DNA of 64,000 nt from Streptosporangium canum (GTDB lineage: Bacteria; Actinomycetota; Actinomycetes; Streptosporangiales; Streptosporangiaceae): the NCBI RefSeq assembly GCF_900113865.1, contig NZ_FOQY01000017.1:1-64000 (forward strand), written 5' to 3'. Under the pieces are notes generated by a model that searched no databases, was not told the DNA's origin, and saw nothing but the letters and a program-made list of their open reading frames with translations. A program made the position numbers and the translations under genes. How positions within the stretch are numbered: the first letter of the stretch is position 1; each line of letters begins with the position of its first letter. Positions 8,650 to 17,536 of this stretch are shown here, one piece after another.

Positions 8650-9725
8650 AGCGCACGATCACCCACCTGGCCGACGGCCGGGAGCTGTTCTACTTCGACC
8701 GGCGCGACGACGCCGACCGCGGCGCGACCGACGCGCGCGACCTGCCGCCCCGCCCCCCGGCCTCCGAGCTGCGATACGACCCGCTGACCGAGGAGTGGAT
8801 CGCGGTGGCCGGGCACCGTCAGGGGCGCACCTTCCTGCCGCCGGCCAGCGAGTGCCCGCTGTGCCCGTCGACCCCCGGCAACCTGACCGAGGTCCCGTCG
8901 AGCGCCTACGACGTCGTCGTCTTCGAGAACCGCTTCCCCTCCTTCTCCACCCAGACGGGCGAGCACCCCCAGGTGGGAGGGCTGAGCGAGGTCCGCCCGG
9001 GGGTCGGGCGGTGCGAGGTGGTCTGCTTCACCTCCGACCACGGCTCGTCCTTCTCCGAGCTCTCCGCCGGCCAGGTCGAGCTGGTCATGGAGGCCTGGAT
9101 CGACCGTACGGCGGAGCTGTCCGCGATGCCCGGCGTGGAGCAGGTGTTCTGCTTCGAGAACCGGGGAGCGGAGATCGGCATCACCCTGGCCCACCCGCAC
9201 GGCCAGATCTACGCCTACCCCTACGTGACCCCGCGCACCCGGCTCTCCCTGGGCGCGGCCGAGCGCCATCGGGAGCGGACCGGGGGCAACCTGTTCGCCG
9301 ACGTGCTGGCCGCCGAGCGGGAGGCCGGGATCCGCGTGGTCGCCTCGAACGAGCACTGGACGGCCTTCGTCCCCGCCGCGGCGCGCTGGCCTGTGGAGGT
9401 CCACCTCTACCCGCACCGCCAGGTCCCCGACCTGGGCGGGCTGCAACCCGCCGAGCGCACGGCGTTCGGACCGCTCTACACGGAGGTGCTCCGCCGCCTG
9501 GACGGGCTCTTCGGCGTGCCCATGCCGTACGTCGCGGCCTGGCACCAGGCGCCGGTGAACGTCGGCCGGGAGCTGTCGTACGCGCACCTGGAGCTGTTCA
9601 GCATCCGCCGGGCGCCGGACAAGCTGAAGTATCTCGCCGGATCGGAGTCGGCCATGGGGGCCTTCGTGAACGATGTCCTGCCCGAGGAGACGGCCCGCCT
9701 TTTACGTTCTCTTGTCACAGAATGA
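8646..9725 (+). CDS. galT: Galactose-1-phosphate uridylyltransferase
   Basis: A 359-residue enzyme of the Leloir pathway that exchanges UMP between UDP-glucose and galactose 1-phosphate. Visible features are the zinc cysteines in ECPLCPS (about residue 75), the nucleotidyl histidine motif HPHGQIYAYP (about residue 182) and a conserved late VHLYPHR. The length is typical of actinobacterial GalT. The ATG overlaps the DeoR stop, so the two are coupled. The usual partners galE and galK are not in the window. The extended reading frame before 8646 only shadows the regulator. Confidence 0.93.
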   Translation: MKRTITHLADGRELFYFDRRDDADRGATDARDLPPRPPASELRYDPLTEEWIAVAGHRQGRTFLPPASECPLCPSTPGNLTEVPSSAYDVVVFENRFPSFSTQTGEHPQVGGLSEVRPGVGRCEVVCFTSDHGSSFSELSAGQVELVMEAWIDRTAELSAMPGVEQVFCFENRGAEIGITLAHPHGQIYAYPYVTPRTRLSLGAAERHRERTGGNLFADVLAAEREAGIRVVASNEHWTAFVPAAARWPVEVHLYPHRQVPDLGGLQPAERTAFGPLYTEVLRRLDGLFGVPMPYVAAWHQAPVNVGRELSYAHLELFSIRRAPDKLKYLAGSESAMGAFVNDVLPEETARLLRSLVTE

Positions 9726-9799
9726 TCACTTATTAGTCTCAGATTGGGGTCGCGTTACCCTGGGTTTACCACTACTATCCTCACACATCGGACTCAATG

Positions 9800-9925
9800 T
9801 CCGATATGCCTAATTCCGGGCGCGTCGCCCGGGAGCCGGGGACCCACCGCACTTGGGGTGAACCACTTCGGTGGAAGGGCTTCCTCCAGCCCGAACCCGT
9901 CAGCTAACCCGGTAGGCGGAAGGAG
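9800..9925 (+). ncRNA. ydaO/yuaA (cyclic-di-AMP) riboswitch
   Basis: The leader of the next gene contains the conserved ydaO blocks in order: a GC-rich P1 half, GGGAGCCGGGGACCCA, CACTTGGGGTGAA, GGGCTTCCTCCAGCCCGAA and CCGTCAGCTAACCCGGTAGGCG. Such leaders sense c-di-AMP and in actinobacteria commonly precede cell-wall hydrolase genes. Ligand binding normally turns expression off. The SD (AAGGAGAGGAG, 9919-9929) lies at the 3' edge. Exact ends are approximate. Confidence 0.9.
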
Positions 9926-9934
9926 AGGAGAGTC

Positions 9935-10909
9935 GTGGCGGCTCTATCCCCCACGTTCCGTCGCCATGCGGCTTTGACCATTTCCATGGTTTCGGCCCTA
10001 GCGTTCACCCTCGGCACGGCGACCGCGGGCAACGCGGCCCCCAAACCGAAGGAGTCCCAGCTCCGTGCCGAGCTGGCCCAGCTCAACAAGAAGGTCGACA
10101 AGCTCATCGAGGCCTACGCGGCCAAGCGCGAATCCCTCAAGAAGGCCCGGGCCGCCGAGAACGTCGCCAAGGCGGACCTGCGCAAGGCCGAGGAGAGCTA
10201 CGCCGAGGCCGAGAAGCAGGTCGACGCCCTCGCCCAGCTCCGCTACCAGAGCAACTCCGGTGACCTGCCCTCCATGCTGTTCTCCACCAACCTCAGCGGT
10301 GCCGCCATCATGGAGCAGCTCAGCGTCCAGCAGAGCACCTACCTGCAGGGCTTCGCCCTGAGCCGGGACCTCAGGAAGCAGGCGGCGGACAAGGCCGCCC
10401 AGCTCACCAAGACGATCGGCGAGGAGGCGACGGCAGTGGAGAACCAGCGTGAGGAGGCCGAGCAGGTGATCGACGACATCGAGAAGAAGCTCGACGCGCT
10501 CGTCCCCACCGGCTCCGGCCGCCGCGCCGACGGCAGCTGGGCCCCCCAGCTCCCCACCGGAGCCGACAACATCACCGACCGCACCCAGATCATGCGCGAA
10601 GCCATCAAGAAGCGCTTCCCCCTGCCCTACCAGGTCGGCTGTTACCGGTCCGCGAACGACGGCGGCGAACACCCGCTCGGCCGCGCCTGCGACTTCATGA
10701 TGAGCACCGGCGGCTCGATGCCCTCGGCCGCCCACGTCAAACTCGGCGACGAGATCGCCGCCTGGGCCATCAAGAACAAGGCCGCCCTCGGCGTCAAATA
10801 CGTCATCTGGCGCCAGCGCATCGACACCGGCTCCGGCTGGCGCCCGATGTCCAACCGCGGCGGCATCACCGCCAACCACTTCGACCACGTCCACATCTCG
10901 ATGTACTGA
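9935..10909 (+). CDS. Secreted coiled-coil protein with a VanY/extensin-like C-terminal domain
   Basis: A 324-residue secreted protein. It has a signal peptide (basic N-terminus, hydrophobic 13-30, cleavage near GNAAP), then a long coiled coil (about 40-185) resembling PcsB/RipA-type hydrolase regulators. A C-terminal domain (about 205-324) has HPLGRACDFM and a terminal HFDHVHIS. The spacing of H, D and HxH resembles the zinc site of M15-type D,D-peptidases and extensin-like folds. It probably acts on, or regulates hydrolysis of, peptidoglycan outside the membrane, under c-di-AMP control. It starts at GTG with a strong SD. Catalysis is inferred, not shown. Confidence 0.82.
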   Translation: MAALSPTFRRHAALTISMVSALAFTLGTATAGNAAPKPKESQLRAELAQLNKKVDKLIEAYAAKRESLKKARAAENVAKADLRKAEESYAEAEKQVDALAQLRYQSNSGDLPSMLFSTNLSGAAIMEQLSVQQSTYLQGFALSRDLRKQAADKAAQLTKTIGEEATAVENQREEAEQVIDDIEKKLDALVPTGSGRRADGSWAPQLPTGADNITDRTQIMREAIKKRFPLPYQVGCYRSANDGGEHPLGRACDFMMSTGGSMPSAAHVKLGDEIAAWAIKNKAALGVKYVIWRQRIDTGSGWRPMSNRGGITANHFDHVHISMY

Positions 10910-11056
10910 AAGACGTGCCGAAAAGCATGCCCGCACCGGCTGATGCGCTGTCCGGCACCGGCGGCGCGGACATGCTCGCGGCTCGGATACGGGCCGCCTG
11001 AAGTGGCCCGATCCAGCGGCGCGGTGTCGGACCTCGGCGCGGGTCCGGCCGCCTCG

Positions 11057-11062
11057 TAGGGT
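11057..11062 (+). promoter_or_regulatory. Leaderless -10 element for the GNAT gene at 11070
   Basis: TAGGGT lies seven bases before the ATG, with no Shine-Dalgarno. Confidence 0.6.
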
Positions 11063-11069
11063 TGCCGTC

Positions 11070-11834
11070 ATGACCGCTGAACCGGCACACGCCGTCCCCG
11101 CCGCGCGCATGGCCTCGCTCCACCTGGCCACCCGGAACGCCGCCGCCTTCTGGACGGCTCTCGCGCAGACCCGCGGCCACGGACTGCTCACCCGCCCCGG
11201 TTTCGTCGGTGTCGACGGAGGCGAGCGCGGTGGCCTGCGCGTCCTGCTTCTCGCTCCGGAGCCGGACGCGGGCGATCTCGCCGAACTGACGGAGCTGGTC
11301 CGGCGCCGATCAACCGGCGGGGTGGTCGTCGAGGATCCGTTCAGCTCGGTCGGCCTCGGCGATCTGGGGCTGAGCCCCCGGCGGCTCCCCGTCATGATCC
11401 GCCGCCCCGGTCCGGTCCCCGCGCCGCCGGCCGTGGAGGTCGACCGGCTGGAGCCGGGCGGGCGGCTGGAGACCGCGGAACGGATCGTGGTCGACGGATT
11501 TCCGCTGCCGGGCTTCCAGCCGTACCACCCGGGCGAGGTGTTCCCCCGGAGCCTGCTGGAGCGTCAGGGGGTCGACCTGTTCCTCGCCATCCGGGACGGG
11601 GTGCCCGCCGGAGCCTGCATGACGGTCACCGATGACGCGGTCGGCGGGGTCTACTGGGTGACCACCCTGCCCGAGCACCGCTCCCGCGGGGTCGGACGGG
11701 CACTCATGCACGCGGTCCTGGGACACCTGCGGGGTCCCGTCACCCTGACCTCGGCGACGGCCGGCAAGCCGCTCTACGACTCCCTCGGGTTCGACACCGT
11801 CGCCGACGCGACATGGTGGACTGGCAAGATGTGA
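11070..11834 (+). CDS. GNAT-family N-acetyltransferase
   Basis: A 254-residue protein. The C-terminal half is a GNAT fold with the acetyl-CoA loop pattern LPEHRSRGVGRALMHAVL (about residues 197-214) and a following LYDSLGF strand. The N-terminal 120 residues look like a degenerate first GNAT-type domain. Substrate unknown. It is separated by four bases from the DinB gene, so the two probably form an operon. Confidence 0.85.
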   Translation: MTAEPAHAVPAARMASLHLATRNAAAFWTALAQTRGHGLLTRPGFVGVDGGERGGLRVLLLAPEPDAGDLAELTELVRRRSTGGVVVEDPFSSVGLGDLGLSPRRLPVMIRRPGPVPAPPAVEVDRLEPGGRLETAERIVVDGFPLPGFQPYHPGEVFPRSLLERQGVDLFLAIRDGVPAGACMTVTDDAVGGVYWVTTLPEHRSRGVGRALMHAVLGHLRGPVTLTSATAGKPLYDSLGFDTVADATWWTGKM

Positions 11835-11838
11835 CCCC

Positions 11839-12345
11839 ATGACCGATAACCGTGTCGACCCCCCGTATATCGCCGACGAGACCCCCATGCTCCGGTCGTG
11901 GCTGGACTGGCACCGGGAGACCCTGGCCGTGAAGTGCGCCGGGCTGTCGGAGGAGCAGCTCCGCCTGCGCGTGGTCGCGCCGTCCACGCTCTCCCTGCTG
12001 GGTCTGGTCCGCCACATGACCGACGTCGAGCGCTACTGGTTCCGCAACATCCTCAACGGCGAGAACACTCCGGGGATCTACTGGTCCGACCTGCATCCCG
12101 ACGCGGAGTTCGACCTGGTGGACACCGCCTCGGCCGAGGAGGCGTTCGCCCGCTGGCAGGGCGAGATCGACCACGCCCGCGAGGTCTCCGCGGGGCTGCC
12201 TCCGGACACCCTGGGCAAGCAGCGGCGCAGGGGGGAGGACGTCTCGCTGCGCTGGATCCTCATCCACATGAACGCGGAGTACGCCCGGCACAACGGCCAC
12301 GCCGACATCATCCGCGAGCAGCTCGACGGCGTCACCGGAGAGTAG
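11839..12345 (+). CDS. DinB-family protein (DUF664, mycothiol-transferase-like)
   Basis: A 168-residue four-helix bundle. It has the DUF664 hallmarks SLLGLVRHMTDVERYWF (first metal His, about residue 59) and a C-terminal HMNAEYARHNGHADIIRE with two more histidines. The three histidines match the metal triad of DinB-like thiol transferases. In actinobacteria, relatives conjugate mycothiol to electrophiles. The present substrate is unknown. It follows the GNAT gene by four bases and overlaps the convergent MarR gene's 3' end by 14 bases. Confidence 0.85.
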   Translation: MTDNRVDPPYIADETPMLRSWLDWHRETLAVKCAGLSEEQLRLRVVAPSTLSLLGLVRHMTDVERYWFRNILNGENTPGIYWSDLHPDAEFDLVDTASAEEAFARWQGEIDHAREVSAGLPPDTLGKQRRRGEDVSLRWILIHMNAEYARHNGHADIIREQLDGVTGE

Positions 12346-12853
12346 TCGGCTCCTGGACCGCCTCGGCGATCACCTGGTCGAGGTTGACCAGGTCCGCGGG
12401 GTGGGCCATGGCCGCCTCGGCGAAGCGGGTGAGCAGCCGGGCGAAGGTCTCACGGTCCGCCTCGTCCCAGTCGGCGATCAGCCCGTCGAGGTAGGTCCGC
12501 CGGTGGTGGACGACCACCTCCAGCACCCGGCGCCCCCGCCCGCTGAGCACCAGCCGGGCCCGCCGGGCGTCCACCTCGGACTCCTCGCGCTCCACGAACC
12601 CCGCGCCGATCGCGTCGTTGACGAGCCTGCTGGCCGTGGAGGGATCCACGTCCAGCTGCTCGGCGACGGCGCCGACGGTCACCTCGGGCACGTCCAGGCT
12701 CAGTTTGTGCACGGCGTGCACGACCATCACGTTCGACAGCTGCACCGGCCGTTGCGGGTCTGCGATCTTGCGCGAGCGCAGCGGCCGCGCCCAGATCCGG
12801 CGCAGCCGGAACAGCGCCACATCGATCGCCGCCCCTGGCGTCCCGTCCCTCAC
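12332..12853 (-). CDS. MarR-family transcriptional regulator
   Basis: A 173-residue dimeric winged-helix regulator. The recognition helix region reads VDPSTASRLVNDAIGAGFVERE, in part at residues about 68-90. The wing DARRARLVLSGRGRRVLE follows, and a long C-terminal helix provides dimerisation. MarR proteins usually respond to phenolic or oxidative signals. The natural targets are unknown, though the neighbouring DinB/GNAT pair is a candidate. It starts at GTG with TAGGGT six bases upstream. It overlaps the convergent DinB gene by 14 bases. Confidence 0.88.
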   Translation of the reverse strand: MRDGTPGAAIDVALFRLRRIWARPLRSRKIADPQRPVQLSNVMVVHAVHKLSLDVPEVTVGAVAEQLDVDPSTASRLVNDAIGAGFVEREESEVDARRARLVLSGRGRRVLEVVVHHRRTYLDGLIADWDEADRETFARLLTRFAEAAMAHPADLVNLDQVIAEAVQEPTTLR

Positions 12854-12859
12854 GGAACA

Positions 12860-12865
12860 ACCCTA
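12860..12865 (-). promoter_or_regulatory. Leaderless -10 element for the MarR gene
   Basis: TAGGGT on the minus strand lies six bases before the GTG at 12853. No Shine-Dalgarno is present. Confidence 0.6.
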
Positions 12866-12909
12866 TCGGCGGGTACGGCCACCCCCGGCGCCCGTCGTGG
12901 TCCGGCGGG

Positions 12910-14220
12910 TCAGCCGGTGAGGCGGACCGGGTTCACCAGGTCCGCGTACAGGAGCAGGCCGAACAGGATGATCATCGTGAAGGCCAGGGCGTAGGTCAGC
13001 GGGAGCACCTTGGCGATGTCCACGTGCGCCGGCTCGGGCCTGCGGGTCACCCGGGCGAAGGCCCGTTTGAGCCCCTCCCAGAGGCCGCCCGCGATGTGAC
13101 CGCCGTCGAGCGGCAGCAGCGGGATCAGGTTGAACACGCCGATGGCCAGGTTGAACCCGGCGAGCAGGCTCAGCAGGGCGACGAACTTGTTCTCGGTGGG
13201 GGCGGCGGAGGCGGCGATCTCGCCGCCGATCCGGCCCGCGCCGACCACGCCGACCGGGCCGTTGGGGTCGCGTTCCTCACCGGAGAAGGCGGCGTTCCAG
13301 ACGCCGATCATCTTTTCCGGCAGGTTGACCAGCGACTCGGCGACCCTGCCGGTGAGATCCACCATGTGGCCGACCACGTAGCCGAAGCTCTGCTTCTCCA
13401 TGACCTGCGTGGGCGCGACGCCGAGGAAGCCGACATTCTTCTCGATCTTCTTCGGGTCGTCGACCGCGGGGCGGTCCTGGGAGATCAGGGTGACGTTCAG
13501 CGTCTGCGGCCTCCCGTCCCGCACGATGCCGATGGTGACGGGGCCGGCGCCGTTGGCCCGGATCTTCTTGGTGGCCTCCTCCCAGGTGGAGACCGGCACG
13601 CCGCCGAACGCGACGATCTTGTCACCGGGCTTGATGCCCGCCTGCGCCGCCGGCGTCGGCGGGTCGGCCTCGGTGCACGTGCGGCCCGGCTTCAGCGACT
13701 CGCTGTAGGGGATGACGCACTTGGTCATCCCCGACACGACCGGCTTGAGCACCGGGATGCCGAAGCCCATGATGACGATGGCGAAGAGGACGAAGGCCAG
13801 CACGAAGTTCATCGCCGGGCCGCCGCTCATGATGATGACCTTCTGCCACCAGGGCTTGCGGTAGAAGACCCGGTTCTCGTCTCCCGGCCGGACCTCCTCC
13901 AGCGCGACCTCGCGGGCGTTCTCGATCAGCCCCTGCCACGGCCCGGTGGCGGCCGAACGCACCTTGGTGGGGTCGTCGGTGGGCCGGGGCGGCAGCATGC
14001 CGATCATCCGGATGTAGCCGCCGAACGGGATCCATTTCACGCCGTACTCGGTCTCGCCCCTGCGCCACGACCACATGGTCGGGCCGAAGCCGATCATGTA
14101 CTGGGTGACCTTGACGCCGAACCGCTTCGCCGGAAGCAGGTGACCGATCTCGTGCAGCCCGATCGACACCATCAGTCCCAGGAGGAAGACGATGATCCCG
14201 ATCACGAAGAGCCAGCTCAA
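12910..14220 (-). CDS. M50 site-2 protease (RseP/Rip1-like)
   Basis: A 436-residue intramembrane zinc metalloprotease. The first membrane helix carries HEIGH (His23-Glu24-His27). A PDZ domain spans about 200-285, and the late LDGGHI motif supplies the third metal ligand. RseP/Rip1 enzymes cut anti-sigma factors within the membrane and release stress sigma factors. In many genomes the gene follows dxr and precedes ispG. Here neither neighbour is present, so the gene stands alone. The start is TTG with GGGGG about ten bases upstream. Confidence 0.92.
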   Translation of the reverse strand: MSWLFVIGIIVFLLGLMVSIGLHEIGHLLPAKRFGVKVTQYMIGFGPTMWSWRRGETEYGVKWIPFGGYIRMIGMLPPRPTDDPTKVRSAATGPWQGLIENAREVALEEVRPGDENRVFYRKPWWQKVIIMSGGPAMNFVLAFVLFAIVIMGFGIPVLKPVVSGMTKCVIPYSESLKPGRTCTEADPPTPAAQAGIKPGDKIVAFGGVPVSTWEEATKKIRANGAGPVTIGIVRDGRPQTLNVTLISQDRPAVDDPKKIEKNVGFLGVAPTQVMEKQSFGYVVGHMVDLTGRVAESLVNLPEKMIGVWNAAFSGEERDPNGPVGVVGAGRIGGEIAASAAPTENKFVALLSLLAGFNLAIGVFNLIPLLPLDGGHIAGGLWEGLKRAFARVTRRPEPAHVDIAKVLPLTYALAFTMIILFGLLLYADLVNPVRLTG

Positions 14221-14412
14221 GGTTCATACCCCCGGTCACGGATTTACCGACAATGCCCCATAAGAGATTAGCCCAAGTATCCGGAGTCAGGATCCCCTGA
14301 AAACAGGCCTTCCAGGTCAAGCCACTTGCGCGAGCTTTGTCGAATGGAGACACTTTGTTGACGGTAAGCAATCATTCGATCACCCTTCGAGAAGAAGAGT
14401 GAGAGGAGAGTT

Positions 14413-15018
14413 TTGATCGGGATCCTGGTGGCCGAGCATCTCCCTCTGGTCCGGCGAGGCCTGGTGGCATCGCTGGACTGTGAGGCCGACCTGAAGGTCG
14501 TCGCCGACGTGGGCAGCGGAGAAGAGGTCGTCCCCTCCGTCCTGAGGCACAGCCCCGACACGGCGGTCATCGACGTGGATCTTCCCGACGTCGACGGGTT
14601 CACCGCGGCACTCCGGCTGCGTGAGAACACTCCCGACTGCCGGATCCTCCTGCTGTCCCGCCACCCCAACCCCGGTCAGGTGCGCCGCGCCTTCGCCGTC
14701 CAGGCGCTGGGGTTCATGAGCCTGGACGTGGGGCCCGAGCAGCTGGCCGACGGCGTCCGGCGGGTCGCGGCCGGCGGACGGGCGGTGGACTCCGAGCTCG
14801 CGGTGGCGGCCCTGGAGTCGGCCGAGAACCCGCTGACCCGCCGGGAGCTGGACGTGCTCCGGCTGGCCGCCCAGGGGGCGCGCTCCGACGAGATCGCCGA
14901 CCAGCTGTTCCTGTCTGTGGGAACGGTCCGAAACCACATGTCGAGGATCATGTGCAAGACCCATGCCCGCAACCGCCTCGACGCCGTGCGGATCGCCAGC
15001 GACTCCGGGTGGCTGTGA
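14413..15018 (+). CDS. Atypical LuxR/NarL-type response regulator
   Basis: A 201-residue protein. It has a receiver domain (1-120) with phospho-acceptor candidate Asp54 (VIDVDLPDVDG) and a C-terminal LuxR HTH (140-200; LTRRELDVLRLAAQG, then LFLSVGTVRNHMSRI). The receiver is odd: the usual Asp-Asp pair is Ala7-Glu8, and the conserved Lys of the KD motif is Leu104. Phosphorylation-independent control is therefore plausible. No histidine kinase is nearby. The TTG start has GAGAGGAGAG upstream. TTGACG near 14357 may be a -35 element. Confidence 0.87.
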   Translation: MIGILVAEHLPLVRRGLVASLDCEADLKVVADVGSGEEVVPSVLRHSPDTAVIDVDLPDVDGFTAALRLRENTPDCRILLLSRHPNPGQVRRAFAVQALGFMSLDVGPEQLADGVRRVAAGGRAVDSELAVAALESAENPLTRRELDVLRLAAQGARSDEIADQLFLSVGTVRNHMSRIMCKTHARNRLDAVRIASDSGWL

Positions 15019-15039
15019 CATCGTCGGGGTGCCGGGCCG

Positions 15040-16155
15040 TCAGGGGCGCCAGATGAGGATCAGGGCGCAGTCGTCGTTGTGCCCCGCCGACATCGAGGTG
15101 ACCAGGTTGCGGGCGCCGTCGCGGAACCCGGAGGGCAGCAGCCGCTCGGCCTCCCCGAGCAGCCGGTCGAGGCCCGCGTCGATGTCGCGGCCGGGCTGCT
15201 CTATCAGCCCGTCGGTGTAGAGCATGAGCGCCTCACCCTTGCGGAGCGTCCCCCGGTCCGGCTCACAGTGCAGGTCGGGGACGATGCCCAGGACCACGCC
15301 CTTGGCCGGGGAGACGCGCCAGGTGCCGGTGCCCGCCTCGAACTTGACCACCGGCGGATGACCGGCCGATGTGATCACGTATTCGCCCGTGACGAGGTTG
15401 AGCCGGACGTGGACTGCCGTGACGAAGCCCTCAGCCTCACGCTGGCGGTGCAGGTAGGTGTTGCAGGCGGGCAGGAAGTCGTCGACCGAGCCGAGCAGGC
15501 CGCCGAAGGTCCCCGACAGCATCAGCGCCCTGGTGCCCGCGTCCACGCCCTTGCCGGACACGTCGACGAGGGCGAGCTCCACCGTGTCGCCCTCGCGCAT
15601 GGAGACCAGGAAGTCACCGCCGAAGGAGGAGCCGCCGGCCTGCTTGAGCACCACCCGGGAGTCCCAGTCCTTGGGCAGCGAGGGCAGCTCGCTCTGGTTC
15701 TTGAGGCGGTCGCGCAGCTCCAGCAGCATCGCGTCGCCGCGCAGGCCCTGCACGCCGAGCTTGCCCCGGGTGCGGGCCATCAGCGCCGCCAGCACGGTGG
15801 TGAAGCCGAAGGTGACCAGCAGGCCCGGCCCTATGTGCCCCACCCCGCGCGCGATGCCGACGTAGAGCAGGGCCGCCGCGACCGCGCACAGCAGCTTGGC
15901 CAGGCTCCGCAGCCGGAGCTGGAGCCCGCCGACGAGAGTGATCGGAATCATGAGCGCCGGGGAGAACCACTCCATGGAGACCCGGGCGGCCAGGCCGGCG
16001 AGCACCACGGTCAGCACGATCAGCGTGATGAGCAGGTTGCGGTCGCGCCCCAGCGGCCCACGGCGCAGGAACCGCACGATGGGCACGAGAAGGGGCACCC
16101 GCACCAGAAACGCGCGGAGCCCCGGAGGGATCAGCGGCACCGGGCGAGAACTCAT
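15040..16155 (-). CDS. Membrane-anchored SpoIIE/PP2C serine phosphatase
   Basis: A 371-residue protein. About five N-terminal membrane segments (residues about 15-130) are followed by a SpoIIE phosphatase domain (about 155-371). The domain shows GGDFLVSM, VDVSGKGVDAG and MLYTDGLIE, the Asp residues of which bind manganese. Such proteins dephosphorylate anti-anti-sigma factors, but no partner is adjacent. The ATG at 16155 was chosen over an upstream in-frame ATG (16221) because the added residues are polar and non-conserved in appearance. A TACAGT sits ten bases before the ATG. The gene converges on the response regulator. Confidence 0.88.
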   Translation of the reverse strand: MSSRPVPLIPPGLRAFLVRVPLLVPIVRFLRRGPLGRDRNLLITLIVLTVVLAGLAARVSMEWFSPALMIPITLVGGLQLRLRSLAKLLCAVAAALLYVGIARGVGHIGPGLLVTFGFTTVLAALMARTRGKLGVQGLRGDAMLLELRDRLKNQSELPSLPKDWDSRVVLKQAGGSSFGGDFLVSMREGDTVELALVDVSGKGVDAGTRALMLSGTFGGLLGSVDDFLPACNTYLHRQREAEGFVTAVHVRLNLVTGEYVITSAGHPPVVKFEAGTGTWRVSPAKGVVLGIVPDLHCEPDRGTLRKGEALMLYTDGLIEQPGRDIDAGLDRLLGEAERLLPSGFRDGARNLVTSMSAGHNDDCALILIWRP

Positions 16156-16261
16156 GATGCGTTCGACTGTATCTGCCCGTCCCCCGTTTGGGCAGCCCAC
16201 TTGACCAATGGCCTTGATCATTAAGGGCGGATATTGAATGGCCGGAACGGTTTGCCCCCTC

Positions 16262-16267
16262 TACCGT
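16262..16267 (+). promoter_or_regulatory. Leaderless -10 element for the Eis-type gene
   Basis: TACCGT lies seven bases before the ATG at 16275. Confidence 0.55.
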
Positions 16268-16274
16268 AGGAAAA

Positions 16275-17504
16275 ATGAGTCTTAGCCTGCGTCCGATAGC
16301 CGAGAAAGAATGGTCCGCCTGGATCACGCTCGACGAGGAGGCGTTCGGCAACGCCATCCCTCCGCACCGGGCAGAGCTGTTCCGGAGGAACGCCGAGTTC
16401 GACCGCTCACTGGGCGCCTTCGAGGGCGACCTGCTCGTGGGCGTCACCTCCGTGTGCAGTTTCACCATGACGGTGCCCGGCGGGCCGATCCCGGTCGGCG
16501 GCGTCACCTCGGTCGGCGTGCTGCCCTCGCACCGCCGCAGGGGCATCCTGTCCGCGCTGATGACCCGCCAGCTCACCGACCTCCGCGAGCGGGGCGAGGC
16601 GGTCGCCGCGCTGTACGCCTCGGAGGCGGCGATCTACGGACGCTTCGGGTACGGCAGGGCCGCCGACAACCTCTTCTTCAACATCACCAAGCGCGGTCCG
16701 GCCCTGGCCGGGCACGCCCCGGCCGACCCCGCGCTGCGGCTGCGCGTCGTCCCCCCCGCCGAGGCCAGGGCCGTCTTCGAGAAGGTCTTCGAGGCCGTGC
16801 TCGACAGCCGCCCGGGGCTCTACGCCCGCACGCCCGCACGCTGGGACGCGGTGCTGTCCGACCACGAGGCCGATCAGGGGGGCGCCGGGCCGCTGCGCGC
16901 CGTGGTCGTCGAGGACGACGGGGGCCCTCGCGGCTACGCGCTCTTCCGGATCAAGCCGAACTTCACCCAGCACGACGTGCCGGACGGCGAGCTGCGGCTC
17001 AAGGAGCTGTTCGGCCTGGACCCGGCCGCCTACGCGCTGCTCTGGCGGCACGTTCTGGAGCGGGACCTGGTCACGCGGGTCTCGGCCTGGCAGCGGCCGG
17101 TCGACGACCCGTTGATCCACCTGATGGCCGAGCCGCGCCAGCTCAACGCGGGGTGGCTGGACGACCTGTGGATCCGCCTGGTGGACGTCGAGCGGGCGCT
17201 GCCCGCGCGCGGCTACTCGGCGCCGGTGGACGTGGTGATCGAGGTCGAGGACGCCGTCTGCCCGTGGAACGCCCGCCGCTGGCGGCTGACGGCCGACGCC
17301 TCCGGCGCCCGGTGCGTGCCCACCGAGGACCCGGCGGACCTGGCGCTTCCGGTCACCGTGCTGGGCGCGGCCTACCTGGGCGGCCGTCCGCTGGCGGCCC
17401 TGCAGGCGGCGGGAGTGGTGCGCGAGTCGCGGGCGGGAGCCGTACGGGAGCTGTCGGTCGCAATGTCGTGGGAGCCCGCCCCCTGGGCCGGCCTGATCTT
17501 CTGA
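16275..17504 (+). CDS. Eis-family GNAT N-acetyltransferase
   Basis: A 409-residue protein with the Eis architecture: an N-terminal GNAT domain with VGVLPSHRRRGILSALM (about residues 79-95), a second degenerate GNAT domain, and a C-terminal sterol-carrier-like domain (about 300-409). It ends in a free aromatic residue (GLIF), and the C-terminal carboxylate is part of the active site in Eis. Mycobacterial Eis acetylates several amines, including aminoglycosides. Whether this protein does so cannot be read from sequence. Confidence 0.9.
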   Translation: MSLSLRPIAEKEWSAWITLDEEAFGNAIPPHRAELFRRNAEFDRSLGAFEGDLLVGVTSVCSFTMTVPGGPIPVGGVTSVGVLPSHRRRGILSALMTRQLTDLRERGEAVAALYASEAAIYGRFGYGRAADNLFFNITKRGPALAGHAPADPALRLRVVPPAEARAVFEKVFEAVLDSRPGLYARTPARWDAVLSDHEADQGGAGPLRAVVVEDDGGPRGYALFRIKPNFTQHDVPDGELRLKELFGLDPAAYALLWRHVLERDLVTRVSAWQRPVDDPLIHLMAEPRQLNAGWLDDLWIRLVDVERALPARGYSAPVDVVIEVEDAVCPWNARRWRLTADASGARCVPTEDPADLALPVTVLGAAYLGGRPLAALQAAGVVRESRAGAVRELSVAMSWEPAPWAGLIF

Positions 17505-17524
17505 GCGGTCCGGGCCGCGCGGGT

Positions 17525-17530
17525 TAGGGT
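17525..17530 (+). promoter_or_regulatory. Leaderless -10 element for the 58-residue ORF
   Basis: TAGGGT lies six bases before the ATG at 17537. Confidence 0.55.
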
Positions 17531-17536
17531 GACCGC

